From positions 62,001 through 126,000 of the forward strand of contig NZ_JAKUCN010000006.1 in NCBI RefSeq assembly GCF_022808595.1: a stretch of DNA of 64,000 nt, in the 5' to 3' direction. The stretch comes from Microvirga solisilvae (GTDB taxonomy: Bacteria; Pseudomonadota; Alphaproteobacteria; Rhizobiales; Beijerinckiaceae). The stretch's first letter is position 1. Every line of letters starts with the position of its first letter. This document shows positions 54,349 to 63,789 of this stretch, piece after piece. The notes below the pieces were generated by a model. That model was given only the letters and a program-made list of their open reading frames with translations, did no database searches and was not told the DNA's origin. Made by a program: the position numbers and the translations under genes.

Positions 54349-55551
54349 TTAGCGCGTTGCGAGCCAAGTCGCCACGGCCTTGCGCTCGTCCAGGGTCATC
54401 TCGGTGATGTTGTTGGGCGGCATGGCATGGGTCAGAACGGCTTGGATGCGGATGATCTCCGCATGGCGGGCGATCTCCTCCGGCGTGTCGAGCCGCACGC
54501 CTTTGGGCGCAATCGTAATACCATCCCAGACAGGCTCTGCCGCATGGCACATGGAGCAGCGGGACTGGATAGCGAGGGCCGCCTCCTCGAAGGCCGCAGC
54601 CGGTGCAGCCGTTGCTGAGGCGTCCGCCATGTTGGCGTTGCCGGGCTTGCCGATGATCGAGAGCCAGATTGCCAGGACAATAGCAGCCGCCGCCAAGCCC
54701 CAGGTCCACCAGGGCGAACCCTTGCCGGCATGCTGGGAGTTGAAGAAATGCCGGATGATGGCGCCTGCGATGAGGATGCAGGCAATGATCCCCACCGCAT
54801 AACGTGAAGACCACGCCAACGGATAATGGTTGGAGAGCATCAGGAAGATGACGGGCAGGGTGAGGTAATTGTTGTGCGTCGAGCGCAGCTTCGCCTCTTT
54901 CCCAAGTTTCGGATCGGGGGAGCCGCCGGCAAGCAGGGTGGCCACAACCTTCTTCTGGTTCGGGATGATGATGAAGAACACGCTTGCGGACATCCAGGTT
55001 GCGATCATCGCGCCCGTATGGAGAAAGGCCGCGCGTCCGTTGAAAACCTGCGTGAAGCCGTAAGCCGCGAGAAGAATATAGGCGAAGAGCGCGATGCCGA
55101 GCGCAAGGCCGCTCTTGCCGAGAGGAGAGCGGCAGAGGCCCTCATAGACGAACCAGCTCACCACGAGGGCAGCGATCCCGATAGCCGGCGCCTGCCACGG
55201 AGCGAGCGCGCGCACGGCTGGGTCAATGGTGTAGAGGTCGGCATGCAGGTAATAGACCCAGACAATCAGGAAGAAGCCGCTGATCCAGGTTGAATAGCTC
55301 TCCCATTTGAACCAAGTGAGCTCCTTCGGCAGCTCGGGCGGCGCAACGAGATACTTGCGCATATTGTAGAACCCGCCGCCATGAACCTGCCAGGCCTCGC
55401 CTCCGACGCCCTCGGGCAAGCCCTCCCGCTTCTTCAGGCTCAAGTCCAGATGGATGAAATAGAAGGAGGAACCGATCCAGGCGATTGCCGTGATCACGTG
55501 GATCCAACGCAGGATCTGGCTGATCCATTCGGAGATTTGCGGGTCGATCAT
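54349..55551 (-). CDS. puuD: Membrane urate hydroxylase PuuD
   Basis: A 400-residue protein with about eight transmembrane helices and a C-terminal cytochrome c domain. The start ISEWISQILRWIHVITAIAWIGSSFYF, the His-containing helices, and the haem motif CSMCH near 335 with a distal Met in HAMPPNN match PuuD. It oxidises urate to 5-hydroxyisourate and passes electrons to a cytochrome rather than oxygen. Divergent from uraH, the next enzyme in the path. Confidence 0.9.
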   Translation of the reverse strand: MIDPQISEWISQILRWIHVITAIAWIGSSFYFIHLDLSLKKREGLPEGVGGEAWQVHGGGFYNMRKYLVAPPELPKELTWFKWESYSTWISGFFLIVWVYYLHADLYTIDPAVRALAPWQAPAIGIAALVVSWFVYEGLCRSPLGKSGLALGIALFAYILLAAYGFTQVFNGRAAFLHTGAMIATWMSASVFFIIIPNQKKVVATLLAGGSPDPKLGKEAKLRSTHNNYLTLPVIFLMLSNHYPLAWSSRYAVGIIACILIAGAIIRHFFNSQHAGKGSPWWTWGLAAAAIVLAIWLSIIGKPGNANMADASATAAPAAAFEEAALAIQSRCSMCHAAEPVWDGITIAPKGVRLDTPEEIARHAEIIRIQAVLTHAMPPNNITEMTLDERKAVATWLATR

Positions 55552-55746
55552 GCAGCCACTGTGAAGATGAAGGAAGGCTTAGCCTAGGGCGGCCTCGGCA
55601 ATTCCGAAAGGCCTGGCCGAGGCCTTTTTCAACAAGAACAGGCGGGCCGAGCCCCGGTTCTTTCCGAACTATCGGGGAGGGAGCGCTTGACGTCTGGGCG
55701 CCGCGCCCGAAACATTCCCGGATCGCCTTCATGCACGCGAGGTTTC

Positions 55747-56100
55747 ATGGGCCGCCTTTCCACCCACGTTTTGGACAATGCTAATGGCAAGCCCGCCAGG
55801 GGCATTGCCATCGAGCTTTTCGCCATTGAGGGCGAGGGCCGCCGCTCCGTCCTGCGCACCATCACGAATGCGGATGGGCGCACGGATGCACCTTTGATGA
55901 TCGGCGAGGCCTTTCGAACAGGCACTTACGAATTGGTTTTTGATGTCGGTTCCTATTTCAAAGCGCTCGTGGTGCCCACGGCCGATCCACCGTTTCTGGA
56001 TATCGTTCCCATTCGCTTCACCATCGCCGAGCCCGATGGTCATTATCACGTGCCGCTCCTCGTGACGCCCTGGAGCTATTCCACCTATCGAGGAAGCTGA
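55747..56100 (+). CDS. uraH: Hydroxyisourate hydrolase (transthyretin-like)
   Basis: A 117-residue enzyme that opens 5-hydroxyisourate to OHCU. The key His is in LSTHVLDNANGKPARG, Arg in the middle, and the C-terminus ends in the diagnostic YRGS. The start MGRLSTHVL is fixed by family alignment, discarding 20 upstream codons. It lies 3 bases before the fused allantoinase gene. Confidence 0.93.
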   Translation: MGRLSTHVLDNANGKPARGIAIELFAIEGEGRRSVLRTITNADGRTDAPLMIGEAFRTGTYELVFDVGSYFKALVVPTADPPFLDIVPIRFTIAEPDGHYHVPLLVTPWSYSTYRGS

Positions 56101-56103
56101 CCC

Positions 56104-57546
56104 ATGCCCGAGACCACCTATCCCCGCGATCTCATCGGCTACGGGCGAAATCCGCCGCATCCGCGTTGGCCTGACAATGCGCGAATTTGTGTGCAGTTTG
56201 TCATCAATTACGAGGAGGGCGGCGAGAACAGCATCCTTCACGGCGACCGTGCATCGGAAGCGTTCCTTTCCGAGATCGTAGGCGCGCAGCCCTGGCTCGG
56301 CCAGCGCCACATGAGCATGGAGTCGATTTACGAATACGGCTCACGTGCCGGTTTCTGGCGCCTGTGGCGCATGTTCACCGAGCGCAGGATGCCCGTGACC
56401 GTTTACGGCGTCGCGACAGCTCTCATGCGCAACCCGGAAGCGGTGGCCGCGATGAAGGAAGCCGATTGGGAAATCGCGTGTCATGGTCTCAAATGGATCG
56501 ATTATCGCGACTTCTCCGCTGATGAAGAGCGGGCGCATATGAAGGAGGCAATCCGCATCCACACGGAGGTCACGGGCGAACGCCCGCTCGGTTGGTATAC
56601 GGGCCGCACGTCGGAGCATACGAACCGCCTTGTGGCAGAGGAGGGCGGTTTTCTCTACAGCGCCGATTCCTATGCGGACGAACTACCCTACTGGGAGCAG
56701 CATGGGGACCGTCAGCAGCTTATCGTGCCCTATACGCTCGACGCTAACGATATGCGCTTTGCAACGCCGCAGGGTTTCAACGCAGGGGATCAGTTTTTTA
56801 CCTATCTCAAGGACACGTTCGATACGCTTTATGCAGAGGGCGAGACTGCGCCGAAGATGATGTCAGTCGGTCTGCACTGCCGTCTCGTCGGGCGCCCGGG
56901 ACGTGCTGCCGCGCTTGCGCGCTTTCTCGATTATGTGGCATCCCATGACGATGTGTGGATCGCCCGGCGCGTCGACATCGCGCGACTTTGGATCCGCTAT
57001 CATCGCTCGGCGGCTCTGAAGCCGAGCACGATGAGCAAGGCTGTCTTTACAGAATTATTCGGCGACATTTTCGAACACTCTCCTTGGATCGCGGAGCGTG
57101 CTTACGATGCGGGGTTCACGTCGGCACAGGATACGGCGGAAGGGCTTCATGCCGCCATGGTGCATGTGCTCTCCGAGGCTATCCGGGAGCAGAAGCTCGC
57201 ATTGATCCGCGCACATCCCGATCTCGCCGGGCGCCTGAAACTTGCCGATCTCACATCGGATTCCCGCAACGAGCAATCCTCCGCCGGTCTCGACAGTCTC
57301 ACGGAGGGCGAGCGTGATCGCTTCATCGCGCTGAACGACGCCTATAAGCAGAAGTTCGGCTTTCCGTTCATCATGGCGGTGAAGGGGCGCACGAAGGATG
57401 AGATCATGACGGCGTTCGAGCAGCGGCTGGACCACGATGCCGAGACAGAGTTCGATACGGCCGTCGTACAGATCGAGCTGATTGCTCTCTTGCGCCTCAA
57501 GGACCGGCTGCCATCGTTGGCGGATGTGTTCTCGAGCTTGGCCTGA
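56104..57546 (+). CDS. Fused allantoinase (PuuE-type) / OHCU decarboxylase
   Basis: A 480-residue fusion. Residues 1-305 form a polysaccharide-deacetylase-like allantoinase (FVINYEEGGENSILHGD, EIACHGLKWIDYRD with the metal His, SVGLHCRLVGRPGR). Residues 312-480 form OHCU decarboxylase (LFGDIFEHSPWIAE, the catalytic HPDLAGRL, EQSSAGL, KFGFPFI). It converts OHCU to S-allantoin and then allantoate, so with PuuD and UraH the path from urate to allantoate is complete. The fusion is known in this order of bacteria. Confidence 0.92.
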   Translation: MPETTYPRDLIGYGRNPPHPRWPDNARICVQFVINYEEGGENSILHGDRASEAFLSEIVGAQPWLGQRHMSMESIYEYGSRAGFWRLWRMFTERRMPVTVYGVATALMRNPEAVAAMKEADWEIACHGLKWIDYRDFSADEERAHMKEAIRIHTEVTGERPLGWYTGRTSEHTNRLVAEEGGFLYSADSYADELPYWEQHGDRQQLIVPYTLDANDMRFATPQGFNAGDQFFTYLKDTFDTLYAEGETAPKMMSVGLHCRLVGRPGRAAALARFLDYVASHDDVWIARRVDIARLWIRYHRSAALKPSTMSKAVFTELFGDIFEHSPWIAERAYDAGFTSAQDTAEGLHAAMVHVLSEAIREQKLALIRAHPDLAGRLKLADLTSDSRNEQSSAGLDSLTEGERDRFIALNDAYKQKFGFPFIMAVKGRTKDEIMTAFEQRLDHDAETEFDTAVVQIELIALLRLKDRLPSLADVFSSLA

Positions 57547-57619
57547 ACGGAACTCTTAACCTGGGCCGTGCGTCTTCACTCTGCTTGGCCGCTGGCGGTC
57601 GATGCGAGAGGAGATGCAC

Positions 57620-58066
57620 ATGGGTCTGTTCAAATTCATCAAGGAGGCCGGCGCCAAAATTTTCGGCGGCAGCGCCGCCGCTGCGACGCCGGAGAAGCTT
57701 CAGCAGGAAGTCCAGGGACATGGTTTCGATGCGAGTAAGCTCGGGATCCAGGTCGAAGGCGACAAGGTGAAGCTCTCGGGCCAGGCGATGACCCAGGAGG
57801 AAGCCGAAAAGATCATTCTATCCTTGGGCAATACCTATGGCGTCGCGGAGGTCGATACGAGCGGGCTTCAGGTCCAGCAGCCTTCTGCGCCAGCCACCAT
57901 GTACACCGTTCAGAAGGGCGATACGCTCTGGGAGATTGCCGAAAAGCATTACGGCAAGGGCAAAGGCGCAAAGTATACCGAGATCGTCAAGGCGAACTCC
58001 CCACCGGTAAAGGACCCCGACATGATCCAGCCCGGTTGGGTGTTGCGGATTCCGCCGCTCGGGTGA
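57620..58066 (+). CDS. BON-LysM protein (YgaU/Kbp-like)
   Basis: A 148-residue protein beginning MGLFKFIKEAGAKIFG, as in E. coli YgaU (Kbp). A BON domain at about 25-85 is followed by a LysM domain at about 97-147 (YTVQKGDTLWEIAEKHYG). The family binds K+ in the cytoplasm. A strong purine-rich site GAGAGGAG sits six bases before this ATG, better than an in-frame ATG two codons upstream. No signal peptide. Confidence 0.88.
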   Translation: MGLFKFIKEAGAKIFGGSAAAATPEKLQQEVQGHGFDASKLGIQVEGDKVKLSGQAMTQEEAEKIILSLGNTYGVAEVDTSGLQVQQPSAPATMYTVQKGDTLWEIAEKHYGKGKGAKYTEIVKANSPPVKDPDMIQPGWVLRIPPLG

Positions 58067-58136
58067 AATGCCTCGATTGTCATCCTCCCTGCAAAGCCGA
58101 TATGAGTGAGGCTCTGCAGGGAGAACTGTTTTTCAC

Positions 58137-58457
58137 ATGAACTCATCCATGCCAAAGGTGGTCGATCTCGACCGTGAGGACATCAAGAAGGGTCTCCAGG
58201 AAGGCTCGATCCTTCTGGTTGATGTCCGGGAGCCCCACGAATATGCCGCCGGGCACATTCCAGGTGCCGTTCTGCATCCGCTTTCCACTTTCGACCCGGA
58301 ATCCCTGCCGCAAGGAAAGCGCATCGTGTTCTCCTGCCAGGCGGGTGTTCGTTCCGTCCGAGCCCTTAAGTTCGCTCAAGCAGCGGGACTCGATATCCAT
58401 GAACATTACAAGGGCGGGTTCAAGGATTGGGCACTGGCAGGTGAGCCGGTGGAATAA
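58137..58457 (+). CDS. Single-domain rhodanese
   Basis: A 106-residue sulfurtransferase with LVDVREPHEYAAGHIPGA, active-site Cys in FSCQAGVRSVRA and a C-terminal GGFKDWALAGEPVE. Cytoplasmic, likely transferring sulfane sulphur. The loop C-Q-A-G-V-R is close to the GlpE-like type. Single gene. Confidence 0.9.
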   Translation: MNSSMPKVVDLDREDIKKGLQEGSILLVDVREPHEYAAGHIPGAVLHPLSTFDPESLPQGKRIVFSCQAGVRSVRALKFAQAAGLDIHEHYKGGFKDWALAGEPVE

Positions 58458-58596
58458 GCGCAGGGATAAGCTCACTTGCTCACGTAGATTTGTTCTAAAG
58501 TACAGTGCGCATTTTCAAGGAGATATGCCCTAATGCCCGTCCAGCGGGGCCGATACGGCGAAGCCGTTCACCGCACGGTAAAATGGGGAAAACTCT

Positions 58597-59031
58597 ATGA
58601 AGCGTACGATTTTGCTCGCCAGCCTTCTGACGCTGGGCGTCACCGCAGCTATTGCGCAAGGCGATGTGGTCGAGCAGCGCCAGAACCTGATGAAGCAGAT
58701 GGGCGCCCAGACGCGACCGATCGGCGGCATGCTGCGTGGGCAGGAGCCGTTCGATCTCGCCAAGGTTCAGGCCGGTCTCAAGGTCTTCGCCGACAATTCG
58801 GAGAAGGCGGCCTCGCTCTTCCCTGAGAACTCGAAAGATGCGCCCAAGACCGAAGCTCTTCCAAGCATCTGGGAGAACAAGACGAAGTTCGAAGGGATCC
58901 TGACCAAGTTCAACCAGGATGCGAAGACCGCGATGGCGTCCATCAAGGACGAGGCGACTTTCAAAACCGAGATGCCGAAGGTCATGCAGAATTGCGGTGC
59001 CTGCCACAACGACTTCCGCAAGAAGAGCTAA
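58597..59031 (+). CDS. Cytochrome c' / c556-family protein
   Basis: A 144-residue periplasmic cytochrome with signal peptide (TILLASLLTLGVTAAIAQG) and a four-helix bundle. The single haem motif CGACH lies near the C-terminus (about 133-137), as in class II cytochromes. The N-terminal part includes RQNLMKQMGAQT, where axial Met may lie. GGGGAAA lies seven bases before the ATG. It is 63 bases ahead of a diheme cytochrome gene and may be cotranscribed. Confidence 0.9.
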   Translation: MKRTILLASLLTLGVTAAIAQGDVVEQRQNLMKQMGAQTRPIGGMLRGQEPFDLAKVQAGLKVFADNSEKAASLFPENSKDAPKTEALPSIWENKTKFEGILTKFNQDAKTAMASIKDEATFKTEMPKVMQNCGACHNDFRKKS

Positions 59032-59093
59032 GACGATTTTGAATGATCGAGCGGGCGGCTTTCATAGCCGCCCGATTCATGTTGGGAAGGGCA

Positions 59094-60044
59094 ATGCGTA
59101 AGACAATTGTTGGCTTAGGTCTTCTGGTGCTGGTCGGCGTGCTGGGTTTCTTCGCGCTCACATCGCCCTCAGTTTATCGTCTGCTTCGAGGCGATCCATC
59201 GACGGATTTCTCTACCCCGATGAGCTTCGGCCGAGCACCCGATGTGGAGCGAGGGCGCGTCATGTTCTTCGCGGGGGGCTGTACCTCTTGTCATTCCACG
59301 CCCAACCAGGACGACAAACTCCGTCTCGGCGGAGGCTATGCCCTAAAGTCGCCGTTCGGCACATTCCATGTTCCCAACATCTCGCCGCACAAGCAGGATG
59401 GCATCGGCTCCTGGGGTGTCGTCGATTTCATCCGCGCCATGCAGGAGGGAGCATCCCCCGATGGGCGGCACTATTACCCGGCCTTTCCCTATACATCCTA
59501 TCAGCGCATGAGCCGTGAGGATCTGGCGGATATGTTCGCCTTCTTGCAGACGCTCCCCGCCGTCGAAGGTAAGGCGCCCGATCACGAACTGCCGTTCCCG
59601 TTCAACATCCGGCGCGGCGTGGGGTTATGGAAGCTTGCTTTTCTCGACGGAAAAGCCTTTACGCCCGATCCATCCAAGTCTGAGAGCTGGAACCGGGGCG
59701 CTTATCTCGTGAATGGTCCTGGGCATTGCGTGGAGTGCCACAGCGAGCGCAACTTCGTGGGTGCGATCATCGAAGATCGGCGATTTGCCGGCGGTCCCGA
59801 TCCGGAGGGCAGGGGTACGGTGCCCAACATCACGCCCGACCCGAGCGGCATCGGCGGCTGGACAGAAGCTGATCTCGTGACCTTGCTCACGACGGGTGAG
59901 ACGCCGAATTTCGATACGGTCGGCGGGCCGATGGGTTCGGTGGTGCGCAACACGGCGCAATTGCCGGAGAGCGATCGCAAGGCGATCGCGGAATACCTGC
60001 TCTCCTTACCGCCCAAGGAAGGCTACAAGGCTCCGAAATCTTGA
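59094..60044 (+). CDS. Membrane-anchored diheme c-type cytochrome
   Basis: A 316-residue protein with an N-terminal anchor (about 5-25) and two haem sites, CTSCH near 63 and CVECH near 213. Each lies in a cytochrome c domain with later Met ligands possible (YQRMSREDLADMFAFLQTLP; GGPMGSVVRN). The chosen ATG is preceded by GGGAAGGG. It resembles the cytochrome subunits of sugar and alcohol dehydrogenases, but no dehydrogenase gene is adjacent. It may carry electrons to the terminal oxidase. A link to PuuD, which also feeds a cytochrome, is only inference. Confidence 0.87.
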   Translation: MRKTIVGLGLLVLVGVLGFFALTSPSVYRLLRGDPSTDFSTPMSFGRAPDVERGRVMFFAGGCTSCHSTPNQDDKLRLGGGYALKSPFGTFHVPNISPHKQDGIGSWGVVDFIRAMQEGASPDGRHYYPAFPYTSYQRMSREDLADMFAFLQTLPAVEGKAPDHELPFPFNIRRGVGLWKLAFLDGKAFTPDPSKSESWNRGAYLVNGPGHCVECHSERNFVGAIIEDRRFAGGPDPEGRGTVPNITPDPSGIGGWTEADLVTLLTTGETPNFDTVGGPMGSVVRNTAQLPESDRKAIAEYLLSLPPKEGYKAPKS

Positions 60045-60064
60045 GAGGGTTGAGGCCTTAAGCC

Positions 60065-60682
60065 TCAATCCATCACGGCGGCCTTGAGGATGCAGACCAT
60101 GGTGGCGCGGCCGGACGTGTCGCCAATGCAGCGCACGGAATGGGGACGGTCGCAGCGATAACGCAGGGATTCGCCTGCCTTGGCCTGCTGGGTCACGCCG
60201 CCGACCTCGACCTCGAACTCCCCTTCGAGCACCGAGAGGCATTCCACCGAACCGCGCTGATGGCTGTCGGAATCGAGCACGCCGCCGGGTTCCGACTGCA
60301 CGTCGTACCATTGCAGCCACTCGACGGTTTTGATCCAGCCGATGATGGCAAGGCGCATCTTGCCGTCGTCTGAGACGAGGATCGGCGTATCGGCCTTCGA
60401 GGACTTCTCGATGAAGGGCTCTTCGTCGGCTGAGGCCAGCACGCCCTCGATGGAGACGTCGAGGGCCTGGCTGAGACGCCAGATGGTGGCAAGCGTCGGG
60501 TTGGTCTCGTTGCGCTCGATCTGGCTGATGATGGACTTGGCCACGCCCGATTGCTCGGCGAGCTCCGACAGGGAGAGGTTATAGGCCTTGCGCAGGCGCT
60601 GGATCGTCTTGCCCATATTGCCGGACAAGACTTGTGCTCCTGTTTCCAGGTCCCGGTGCCGCTCTTTGCCTTCGACGCCCAT
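60065..60682 (-). CDS. XRE-cupin transcriptional regulator
   Basis: A 205-residue regulator. The XRE helix-turn-helix (about 24-78) has LSLSELAEQSGVAKSIISQIERNETNP. A cupin domain follows (about 120-195, GSVECLSVLEGEFEVEVGG and LRYRCDRPHSVRC). This type senses a small ligand or metal and controls a nearby operon. AGAGG seven bases before the ATG favours 60682 over the adjoining GTG. It faces the end of the diheme cytochrome gene, and the DMT exporter lies behind it. Confidence 0.9.
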   Translation of the reverse strand: MGVEGKERHRDLETGAQVLSGNMGKTIQRLRKAYNLSLSELAEQSGVAKSIISQIERNETNPTLATIWRLSQALDVSIEGVLASADEEPFIEKSSKADTPILVSDDGKMRLAIIGWIKTVEWLQWYDVQSEPGGVLDSDSHQRGSVECLSVLEGEFEVEVGGVTQQAKAGESLRYRCDRPHSVRCIGDTSGRATMVCILKAAVMD

Positions 60683-60788
60683 CACGCTGCCTCTGTTCTG
60701 AAAAACCGTACGCTCGTTCCTTTAAACGGTTGTGGGATAAGAGGCCGGGCGGGTCAAGGCCGGAGAGGCCGCAGGGGGAGTTTTCCCG

Positions 60789-61748
60789 TCAGGCCCCTGG
60801 CTTTGGGGCCGCGACTTTCAGTTCGCGGGAGCGTTCCAGGCCTAGGCGGCGCTCTCGCCAGACGATGAAGAGGCCGGTCGCGGCCACGATGGCAGCTCCG
60901 ATCAGGATCGTAGGGGTCGGAAGGTCCCCGAACATGACCCAGCCGAACAGGAGCGCCCAGACCATCGTGGTGTATTCGAAGGGTGCGATCACGGAGGTGT
61001 CCGCATAGCGGTAGCACTCCGTCAGCAGGATCTGGCCGACCCCTCCCAGGATGCCGCCGAGGATGAAGAGGGCGAGATCCTGTGCGTCCGGCATGCGCCA
61101 GCCGAAGATGATGGTGCAGAACGACAGCGCCGAGGCGAGGACGAAGAAATAGAAGACGATGGCGCCGGTCTTTTCCGTTCCGGTCAGCCGCCGCACCTGG
61201 ATCTGTGCGCCCGCCGAGGAGACGGCACCCAGAAGGGCGCAGCTCGCGCCGAGGGCGGGTCCTGCCAGCAATCCGCCCGTGAAAGTCTCCGGCGTGAGGT
61301 AGGGCGACAGCATGATGATGACGCCGATAAAACCAAGGGCGACAGCGGTCCAGCGATAGGCGCGCACGCGTTCCTTGAGGACGAGGGCCGCGAGCACCAC
61401 GACCATCAGCGGCGAGGCGTAGCCGATGGCGATTGCATCATGAAGGGGCAGGTAGGAGAGGGCGGCAAAGCCCAACGTCATGCCGCCGGTTCCGAGAAAG
61501 CCGCGCTTGAAATGTCCAACCACGTTCTTCGTGCGCAGGCCGTTGATCAGGTCGCCTTTCCAGCCGAGCCACAGCCAGAGCGGCAGAATGGCGAAGAATG
61601 AGCGGAAGAACACCACTTCCCCGGTCGGGTAGCGATCCATCAGGGTCTTGAGGACAGCCGACATCACCGTGAAGATGAGAGCCGACAGGACTTTGAGGGA
61701 GATCCCCAGAACAGGTTTCACAGGAGAGATTTCACAACGGCGAGTCAC
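60789..61748 (-). CDS. EamA/DMT-superfamily transporter
   Basis: A 319-residue ten-helix transporter of the drug/metabolite superfamily. The first half has GISLKVLSALIFTVMSAVLKTLMD and the second ALGASCALLGAVSSAGAQIQVRRL. Starts with GTG at 61748. Only a distant second GTG (nine codons in) is an alternative. Exports an unknown metabolite. It follows the MPE/GT genes divergently. Confidence 0.85.
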   Translation of the reverse strand: MTRRCEISPVKPVLGISLKVLSALIFTVMSAVLKTLMDRYPTGEVVFFRSFFAILPLWLWLGWKGDLINGLRTKNVVGHFKRGFLGTGGMTLGFAALSYLPLHDAIAIGYASPLMVVVLAALVLKERVRAYRWTAVALGFIGVIIMLSPYLTPETFTGGLLAGPALGASCALLGAVSSAGAQIQVRRLTGTEKTGAIVFYFFVLASALSFCTIIFGWRMPDAQDLALFILGGILGGVGQILLTECYRYADTSVIAPFEYTTMVWALLFGWVMFGDLPTPTILIGAAIVAATGLFIVWRERRLGLERSRELKVAAPKPGA

Positions 61749-61933
61749 TTAAGCGAAGGAACCGCACAAGAACACGCCACGCCTGCTTCGTGAAGTGATT
61801 ATTGCTCCCGCGTCCCTGCGCTGTGTGCATGGAACTCCGACCTGCTGTCACAAAAACGCAACCGGAACGTCACGCGGGCGAGACGCGAATCCTGTCTGGC
61901 TGGGCGCGAGAACTTGCAACAAGAGGGCGCCGC

Positions 61934-62782
61934 ATGCCGAGGGATGTGGATACGATCCGTGTGCGCACGATGTTCCTGTCTGATCTTCATCTGGGCACAA
62001 AGGGGTGCCAGGCGGGAGCGCTTCTGGACTTTCTCAAGCTCTACGATGCCGAGACCATTTATCTCGTCGGCGATATCGTCGACGGATGGCGGCTGAAATC
62101 CGGCTGGTACTGGCCGCAGAGCCATAACGACGTGGTGCAGAAGCTCCTGCGCAAGGTGAGAAAGGGCTCGTCGCTCATCTACGTCCCCGGCAATCACGAC
62201 GAGTTCCTGCGCGATTACGTGGGCATCAGTCTCGGCGGCATCGAACTCGCCGAGCATGCCATTCACGAGACGGCTGACGGCAAGCGTTATCTCGTGATCC
62301 ATGGCGATCAGTTCGATCTGGTGGTGCGCCATGCCCGCTGGCTCGCGCTCTTAGGCGATGGAGCCTACACGACAGCTCTCTTCGTCAACACCTATCTCAA
62401 CATCATCCGCCGAAAGCTCGGTCTGACCTATTGGTCCTTGTCCGCCTGGGCGAAGCTGAAGGTGAAGAATGCGGTGAACTTCATCAGCAAGTTCGAGGAG
62501 TTGCTCGCCTCGGAGGCCAAGCGGCAGGAGGTGGACGGCGTGATCTGCGGGCACATCCATCACGCCGCCATGCACGAGAATTTCGGTGTCTCTTACGTGA
62601 ATACAGGCGACTGGGTGGAATCCTGCACCGTCGTCGTGGAGCATTGGGACGGCAAGCTCGAACTGATCCGTTGGACGGAGGAGAGCAGCAGGAGCCTGCC
62701 TGCTCCAAGCCTCGAGATCGCGCCTTCCGAAATCATGATGCCGGTGGAAAAGCCCGTCATTCTCAATGAAAAGGCTGCATGA
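61934..62782 (+). CDS. LpxH-like metallophosphoesterase
   Basis: A 282-residue calcineurin-like phosphoesterase with all metal motifs: FLSDLHLGTKG, VGDIVDGW, VPGNHDE, VIHGDQFD and CGHIHHAAM. AGAGGG six bases before this ATG supports it over a TTG at 61802. LpxH hydrolyses UDP-2,3-diacylglucosamine in lipid A synthesis. This relative, widely found beside a glycosyltransferase in this order, may act on a related lipid-linked substrate. Its stop overlaps the next start. Confidence 0.88.
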   Translation: MPRDVDTIRVRTMFLSDLHLGTKGCQAGALLDFLKLYDAETIYLVGDIVDGWRLKSGWYWPQSHNDVVQKLLRKVRKGSSLIYVPGNHDEFLRDYVGISLGGIELAEHAIHETADGKRYLVIHGDQFDLVVRHARWLALLGDGAYTTALFVNTYLNIIRRKLGLTYWSLSAWAKLKVKNAVNFISKFEELLASEAKRQEVDGVICGHIHHAAMHENFGVSYVNTGDWVESCTVVVEHWDGKLELIRWTEESSRSLPAPSLEIAPSEIMMPVEKPVILNEKAA

Positions 62783-63789
62783 TGCGCGTGATGATCGTCA
62801 CCGATGCCTGGAGGCCGCAGGTCAACGGCGTCGTGCGCTCGCTGGAATACATGGCGGAGCAGGCTCCTGCCTTCGGTGCGGAGATCGTGTTTCTCACGCC
62901 GGAGCGCTTCCGCTCTTTTCCGATGCCCACCTATCCGGAAATCCGCCTGTCGCTGACGCGGCCCGATATCGTCGGACGCATGATCGCACAAGCGCAGCCC
63001 GATCACGTGCATATCGCGACAGAAGGGCCGCTTGGTTTTTCCGCGCGGTTGGCCTGCCGGCAGCAGGGGCGTGTCTTCACCACGAGCTATCATACGCGCT
63101 TCCCGGAATATCTCTCCGCGCGCCTGCCGGTTCCGGAGAGATTGTCCTACGGCGTCCTGCGCTGGTTTCACCGCGAGGCGAAGGCCATGATGGTCTCGAC
63201 GCCCTCGCTTGAGCGTGAGTTGAGCGGGCGCGGCTTCAAAAACATCGTGCGCTGGACGCGCGGCGTGGACACCGTGCTGTTCCGTCCGCGCCATGAACGC
63301 GTGCTCGATTGCAAGGGACCGGTCTTTCTCTATGTGGGCCGCGTTGCGGTGGAGAAGAATCTCTCGGCCTTTCTCTCCCTTGATCTGCCCGGCACGAAAG
63401 TGATCGTGGGCGACGGTCCCGCGCGTCAGGATCTCGAGCGTCAATACAGCGAAGCGCGTTTTCTCGGGGCGCTCACAGGCGATGATCTCGCGCGGATTTA
63501 TTCTTCAGCCAATGTCTTCGTGTTTCCGAGCCTCACCGATACTTTCGGCATTGTGCTGCTCGAAGCCTTGGCGTCGGGCCTACCCATCGCAGCTTTTCCG
63601 GTGACAGGACCCGTCGATGTGATCGGTGCGTCGGGCTGCGGTGTCGTCGACGAGGATCTGCGGAAGGCGGCTCTCGAAGCGTTGGAGATTCCGCGGGATC
63701 GTTGCAGAGCCTATGGCGAGACCTTCACGTGGCGTGAGAGCGCACGGCAATTCTTCTCGAATATTCAGGCAGCGCATACGAGAGCCTGA
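62782..63789 (+). CDS. Family 4 glycosyltransferase
   Basis: A 335-residue GT-B glycosyltransferase. The N-terminal acceptor domain opens MRVMIVTDAWRPQVNGVVRSLE. The C-terminal donor domain has FLYVGRVAVEKNL, VIVGDGPARQDLE and FPSLTDTFGIVLLEALASGLP with the EX7E pair. It resembles the enzymes that mannosylate or glucosylate diacylglycerol. The start overlaps the phosphoesterase stop as TGATG, implying coupled expression and a shared path. An ATG three bases earlier is also possible. Confidence 0.88.
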   Translation: MRVMIVTDAWRPQVNGVVRSLEYMAEQAPAFGAEIVFLTPERFRSFPMPTYPEIRLSLTRPDIVGRMIAQAQPDHVHIATEGPLGFSARLACRQQGRVFTTSYHTRFPEYLSARLPVPERLSYGVLRWFHREAKAMMVSTPSLERELSGRGFKNIVRWTRGVDTVLFRPRHERVLDCKGPVFLYVGRVAVEKNLSAFLSLDLPGTKVIVGDGPARQDLERQYSEARFLGALTGDDLARIYSSANVFVFPSLTDTFGIVLLEALASGLPIAAFPVTGPVDVIGASGCGVVDEDLRKAALEALEIPRDRCRAYGETFTWRESARQFFSNIQAAHTRA

